Assembly: GCA_016705005.1 (NCBI GenBank)
Contig: JADIZB010000024.1
Span: 1-64,000 of the forward strand
DNA: 64,000 nt
Source: Bacteroidales bacterium
Lineage (GTDB): Bacteria > Bacteroidota > Bacteroidia > Bacteroidales > Lentimicrobiaceae
Direction of reading: 5' to 3'
This document shows, in pieces, positions 60,101-64,000 of the stretch; within the stretch, counting starts at the first letter, position 1, and the number at the start of each line of letters is the position of its first letter. The position numbers were made by a program, and so were the translations under genes. The notes under the pieces are model-generated. The model ran no database searches, was not told where the DNA came from, and was given only the letters and a program-made list of their open reading frames with translations.

Positions 60101-60399
60101 CAGTGTCTGATTTTCGATAATATCAGGAGATGTTAAAAAAAAATTTTAAAAACAACCTGATTTATTTGCAAAACGACCTATAATAAATGTATTTTTGGAC
60201 TGCCAAATTAATTTCCGTTATGGCATATACTCTTTAACAGTTTGATTCTGATTAAGATAATTTGTTTCTTGGTCAGGATGAGTCTGATTTTATGATAGGT
60301 TTTTTTGAAAATCAGGTTTCAAAGGTATAAATCTATATATTTAGAAGCCTGAAATTGTTCAACAGATGAATGCATTAACTAACTAATCAACAACACATT
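60101..60399. other. Intergenic region between copA and the Omp28-like gene
   Basis: AT-rich stretch with several poly-A/T runs. A weak -7-like box TATATTTA (60336-60343) may serve the gene starting at 60400. No other gene or structure was recognised. Confidence 0.4.
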
Positions 60400-62520
60400 A
60401 TGAGAAAACTGCTACTCTTTTCCCTTGGATTATTTTTTAGTTTGGGTGTTTCGGCTCAGGTTCTGCTGCAACAGGATTTCAGTGCCGGTACAATGCCACC
60501 GACAGGTTGGATGGTGATGGGAAACCTGCAAAACTGGGTTATCTCCCAAACCAGCAATGCCAGTGGTACCATTCCTGAAATGCAGGTTAAAAATACACCT
60601 TCTTTCAACAGTTCGATGAGAATCATTTCTTCTCAGGTTAACACCACAGGGCTTACCCAGGTAATCATCAGGTTTAAGCATATGTTTGATCATGCCGATG
60701 GCAACAGCAGCCCATTCACCATTGGTCTCGATACCAGGTCGAACAATGGCAGCTGGAACAATGTATGGACCAATGCAGCCACCACCGATATTGGTGCTGA
60801 AACGGTTACAGTTCTGGTAAATAATGCCAATGTTGGAGCAGCAAGTTTTCAGTTCAGCCTCACGGTTAACGGAAATAGCCAGAATTTCAAAAACTGGTAT
60901 ATTGACGACATTGAAGTACTGAATCCGCTGACACTTGATGGCGCTATGGCATCTATTGACATTCCTCCCTTGTTTGTTGGAAAACAGTCGGTAAAAGGTG
61001 AATTTTCCAATCTTGGCCAGACTGCAATTACTTCAGCCGATATCAGTTATCAGGCAACCGAAGGTGGTGAAGTATTCACAACTTCCTACAGTGGATTGAA
61101 TGTTGCAACAGGTGGAAGTCAGGCTTTCGAATGTACCGATTCACTTGATGTTACTCCCGGGCTCTATGATCTGAAAGTATGGATATCAAACATCAATGGA
61201 GCCCCGGCTGATGACAACACAGCCAACGATACACTGGTAAAATCTATCTCTGTTCCCACACAACTGATATATTACCGTCCGTTCTTCGAAGAGTTCACAA
61301 GCTCTACCTGTGGCCCCTGTGCCAGTTTTAACAGTTCGGTACTCAACCCGTTTATTGCTCAGCACGAAGATGACATCACCCTGATTAAATATCAGATGAA
61401 CTGGCCCGGATCAGGTGACCCATACTATACCCAGGAAGGTGGTGTTCGCCGGACTTATTACGGTGTGAATGCAGTGCCTGATATGTATATCGACGGAAAA
61501 AAGGTTGCTACCAGCAGTGCAGGTGTCAATGGTGGGTTTAATGCAACATACGGAACTATGACTTATGTTGAAATTGCCTCGACTCATGAAATTCAGGGCA
61601 ATAATGTAATCATTGATGCAAACATTGTTCCCTATGCCAATTATCCTGATGTAAAGGTTCATATCGCTATCATAGAAAAGGTAACGACACAGAATGTTGC
61701 GTCCAATGGAGAAACAGAATTTCACCATGTAATGATGAAAATGGTTCCTGATGCCAGCGGAACAACTGCAAATCTCGTTTCGGGACAGGCCCTTAACCTG
61801 AAATTCAATATGGACATGTCAGCCACCAATGTTGAGGAAATGGATGACCTCATGGTTGCAATCTTCATTCAGGACAATGCTACAAAGGGAACCTATCAAT
61901 CAGGGTATTCAACTGAAGTAGGTGCTTCCGTCACAGCCAGCATCGAAGAGGGAGCTACCAATGTTCCTGTTGATGAGCAGATCGTGCTTGATTTCAGCCA
62001 GCCTGTCAGGATGATTGGTGGCACAGCCATTACCAATAGCAATGTAGCTGAACTGATTTTATACAAGGAGGGTTCCATTACCGGTGCAGATGCAGGTTTT
62101 ACTGCAACCATCAATGCTGCCAAAACCCAGATTGTTGTTACTCCGAGCCCCAACCTTAAATACGATCAGCGTTATTTCTTCAAGATGATGCCGGTCGAAA
62201 ATTATGCCGGTGTACAGACTCTTCCTGTAACCAGGAATTTTACAACAGCGCTGAATGTTGGTGTTCCTCAGGTACCATCAACAGAGGTCAGGATCTATCC
62301 TAACCCTGCCAACAATATGATATACATCAGCAATATTGCAGGAATCAACAAAGTTGATATCTACAGTGTTGTCGGAACCCTGGTTAAATCGGTGGAAAAT
62401 TTCCCCAACAGCCGTGGTCAGGCCGGAATCAGCGTAAGTGAACTTCCTGCTGGTTTATATATTCTCCGTATGAGCGGATCATTAAAAGATACTACATCCC
62501 GTTTTGTGATTTCAAGATAG
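60400..62520 (+). CDS. Omp28-like T9SS protein with thioredoxin-type CGPC motif
   Basis: A 706-aa protein with signal peptide (MRKLLLFSLGLFFSLGVSAQ). Residues about 22-190 form a choice-of-anchor-type jelly roll (FSAGTMPPTGWMVMG...FKNWYIDDIEVLNPL). About 285-500 is an Omp28-like region with a thioredoxin-like start (FFEEFTSSTCGPCASFNSSV, CGPC) and the cis-Pro-like NAVPDMYIDGKK. About 505-610 is a bacterial Ig-like domain (ASIEEGATNVPVDEQIVLDFSQPV). The end (RIYPNPANNMIYISNIAG... to SLKDTTSRFVISR) is the sorting domain. Redox activity at the cell surface is possible. Confidence 0.88.
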   Translation: MRKLLLFSLGLFFSLGVSAQVLLQQDFSAGTMPPTGWMVMGNLQNWVISQTSNASGTIPEMQVKNTPSFNSSMRIISSQVNTTGLTQVIIRFKHMFDHADGNSSPFTIGLDTRSNNGSWNNVWTNAATTDIGAETVTVLVNNANVGAASFQFSLTVNGNSQNFKNWYIDDIEVLNPLTLDGAMASIDIPPLFVGKQSVKGEFSNLGQTAITSADISYQATEGGEVFTTSYSGLNVATGGSQAFECTDSLDVTPGLYDLKVWISNINGAPADDNTANDTLVKSISVPTQLIYYRPFFEEFTSSTCGPCASFNSSVLNPFIAQHEDDITLIKYQMNWPGSGDPYYTQEGGVRRTYYGVNAVPDMYIDGKKVATSSAGVNGGFNATYGTMTYVEIASTHEIQGNNVIIDANIVPYANYPDVKVHIAIIEKVTTQNVASNGETEFHHVMMKMVPDASGTTANLVSGQALNLKFNMDMSATNVEEMDDLMVAIFIQDNATKGTYQSGYSTEVGASVTASIEEGATNVPVDEQIVLDFSQPVRMIGGTAITNSNVAELILYKEGSITGADAGFTATINAAKTQIVVTPSPNLKYDQRYFFKMMPVENYAGVQTLPVTRNFTTALNVGVPQVPSTEVRIYPNPANNMIYISNIAGINKVDIYSVVGTLVKSVENFPNSRGQAGISVSELPAGLYILRMSGSLKDTTSRFVISR

Positions 62521-62538
62521 GGACAGGCTTCTTTGTGC

Positions 62539-62571
62539 AAAAGCCCGGCTTCATTATAGCCGGGCTTTTTG
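62539..62571 (+). terminator. Terminator of the Omp28-like gene
   Basis: The stem AAGCCCGGCT/AGCCGGGCTT, with a short loop, is followed by a T-run and starts 18 bp after the stop codon. Confidence 0.85.
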
Positions 62572-62829
62572 TTTTCTGATGGATTAACTTATGCAGGACA
62601 AATAAATCCAGTTCATTATAGGAGAATTTACAGGTGATTGATTGCTTATTTCGGATGGTGGTATGTAATGTTGCAAATTGCATGGCTAGCCTCCTTTCCC
62701 CCGTTTCAAACCCTGCCGGCCGGAACTGAACCTGCAAACTGTAATGTAACAGTAATGTGGTTTCACCGCATTTTAACAACCGGGCGTTCTATTCTGTGTT
62801 TTTCAAAATTTGTAATTAGAAGAGAAAAA
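62572..62829. other. Intergenic region, nothing recognised
   Basis: The short frames here show no family pattern. It separates the terminator from the convergent AT-rich gene. Confidence 0.35.
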
Positions 62830-63669
62830 TCAAAATCTAAAAGCTAATCCTAAATCAATTTTCCCCTTATTTAAGTAATCCGATTTTACTATTCCTTTTT
62901 CATAAGTCATATACATATAAAAGTTTTCCCGGACATAAATGCCAAATCCTGATAGTAATCTATTAGCCGGTTTACCAATAGAATTTAAATGAATATAATC
63001 AGTATAGTTTTCGACAATTAATTCAAGTTTTTTGGTCAGGAAAAATTTAAGTTCAATAGAATAGGTAATTGAAACAGTGTTTCTAGTTATAAATGCACCG
63101 CCAATATTGGATGTAAAATTAATAGATTGAAATAATTCCTTAAATAATAATATCTTCAGCTCTGGATATATGTTGAATTGTTCTTTATTCGAAAAAGCTA
63201 ATTGCCCCCATAGTCCAACAATATTTTTATCATTATCTGACCTGTACAAAACACACTTTGTTCCTAATGAATACCTGGAATATGGGTTTTCTCCACCATA
63301 CTCTTCTATCTCATCTCCTGAGTATAGAATTAATTCACTAACAATCAGGTTAAACTCTGAGTTTTTGGTGAATGCGTATTTTATCTTACAGCCTGAATAG
63401 ATATTAAATGTCGATGATGTACTTTTATTGAAATCTTTACCTTTATAAAACTCATCTCTGAGAGCAACAGAAGTCTCTAATTGTAAATGTTTATTATTGG
63501 TAATCTTAGGATTCAGCGTATGGTAAAATCTATCACTTGCTAATTTGTCATTTGTATTGAATGGTATTTTATTAAAATTATAAGGCTTACCTGGTTTACA
63601 TCCACCCTGACCCGTGACCATCAATGGATACACAAATAATAACACTATTAAGAGTATATAAATTTTCAC
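62830..63669 (-). CDS. AT-rich gene for a beta-barrel-like exported protein
   Basis: A 279-aa protein with a signal sequence (MKIYILLIVLLFVYPLMVTGQ). Alternating hydrophobic/polar stretches (LQLETSVALRDEF, INFTSNIGGAFITRNTVSITYSIELKFFL, FYMYMTYEKGIVKSDYLNKGKIDLGLAFRF) and a final phenylalanine are typical of outer-membrane barrels, perhaps of the phenol-degradation-transporter-like family. Base composition is clearly more AT-rich than in the surrounding genes, so recent transfer is possible. No motif gives a function. Confidence 0.6.
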   Translation of the reverse strand: MKIYILLIVLLFVYPLMVTGQGGCKPGKPYNFNKIPFNTNDKLASDRFYHTLNPKITNNKHLQLETSVALRDEFYKGKDFNKSTSSTFNIYSGCKIKYAFTKNSEFNLIVSELILYSGDEIEEYGGENPYSRYSLGTKCVLYRSDNDKNIVGLWGQLAFSNKEQFNIYPELKILLFKELFQSINFTSNIGGAFITRNTVSITYSIELKFFLTKKLELIVENYTDYIHLNSIGKPANRLLSGFGIYVRENFYMYMTYEKGIVKSDYLNKGKIDLGLAFRF

Positions 63670-63831
63670 ATATCTTTAAACAATTCTCTGATTCTTTTAT
63701 TGTCATATTTGGAAATAATAATATTGTTGTCCATTAGTTATTTCAACTCATGTTTTTTGTCAGCCTTGCTGCTAACTATTGCATAGCTGATATTCATCCG
63801 GTATTCTGGTAAAAAAAGCCTTTGATACGGG
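63670..63831. other. Short intergenic region, nothing recognised
   Basis: AT-rich stretch between the beta-barrel-like gene and the partial YciI-like gene; no structure seen. Confidence 0.3.
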
Positions 63832-64000
63832 TTATTCGTCTCCGATCACAACAGTCCACGGACGAACTTCCCATTCACGGATCAGACCATTCTGAACATA
63901 AGGATCATTGGCCGCGAATTGCTCCGCAACTTCAGGCCCATTTCCTTTAAAGATCAACACTGCGCTGTCGGTGGGTTCGGCCATTGCCCCTGCCATTATG
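63832..64000 (-). CDS. YciI-like protein, C-terminal part (cut by window edge)
   Basis: The last 55 codons of a minus-strand gene whose start lies beyond the window. The visible part (AEPTDSAVLIFKGNGPEVAEQFAANDPYV, then QNGLIREWEVRPWTVVIGDE and stop) has the FAANDPYV and WEVRPWTVV pattern of the small YciI-like dimeric alpha/beta-barrel proteins. Their function is mostly unknown. Confidence 0.8.
   Translation of the reverse strand, partial: IMAGAMAEPTDSAVLIFKGNGPEVAEQFAANDPYVQNGLIREWEVRPWTVVIGDE

Overview
The window comes from a Bacteroidota chromosome, most likely an anaerobic or facultative member of the Bacteroidales/Marinilabiliales type. Seven large secreted proteins end in the Por/type IX secretion (T9SS) C-terminal sorting domain (PNPA..., ...GxY.. 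endings). Promoters fit the Bacteroidota sigma consensus (TTTG about 19-21 nt TAnnTTTG). NrfHA, HU-HIG proteins and a PorE-like OmpA protein point the same way. No rRNA, tRNA or CRISPR was recognised.

Layout. 1-4.6 kb is a decayed accessory region: a frame-broken DUF4145-like gene, a secreted SH3-like protein with a broken start, an HU-HIG gene with a 5'-truncated copy 790 bp downstream, a HicAB toxin-antitoxin pair with a palindromic operator on its -7 box, and about 1 kb of intergenic palindromes and repeats. 4.7-14.8 kb holds a T9SS esterase, small secreted and membrane proteins, a T9SS beta-propeller, an ECF sigma factor overlapping a membrane protein gene, a CsgG-like/beta-barrel protein and a divergent XRE regulator with two matching inverted repeats upstream. 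14.8-15.2 kb contains three tandem arrays. 15.2-23.1 kb is metabolic: FAD/Fe-S oxidase, IS200-type transposase remnant, DUF1338 protein, lipoate ligase and nitrite reductase NrfHA. 23.2-28.0 kb is one 1620-aa T9SS protein.

28.3-34.5 kb (all minus strand) is a redox or nitrosative-stress-like cluster: Rrf2 regulators, a ferredoxin-like protein, a DUF438-hemerythrin-PAS protein, a DUF1858/DUF2249 protein, two cupins and a PepSY membrane protein. One cupin and the PepSY gene are frameshifted. With the nearby nrfHA genes, this suggests nitrite reduction plus protection from reactive nitrogen species, but no Hcp or NO reductase is present in the window.

34.7-48.8 kb is housekeeping: BipA/TypA (one frameshift in a C run), an LEA14-like lipoprotein, a DJ-1/PfpI protein, a TerB-like protein, TrkH-TrkA potassium uptake, Ffh and FolD, interspersed with two T9SS proteins. 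48.9-56.6 kb holds a T9SS protein, a PorE-like TPR/PD40/CRD/OmpA protein, an 881-aa secreted repeat protein of unknown function, peptidase E and Fe-superoxide dismutase. 56.6-60.1 kb is a metal-efflux operon (CopA, CDF, HMA protein) with a perfect inverted repeat just upstream. 60.4-64 kb holds an Omp28/thioredoxin-like T9SS protein, an AT-rich beta-barrel-like gene and a partial YciI-like gene at the edge.
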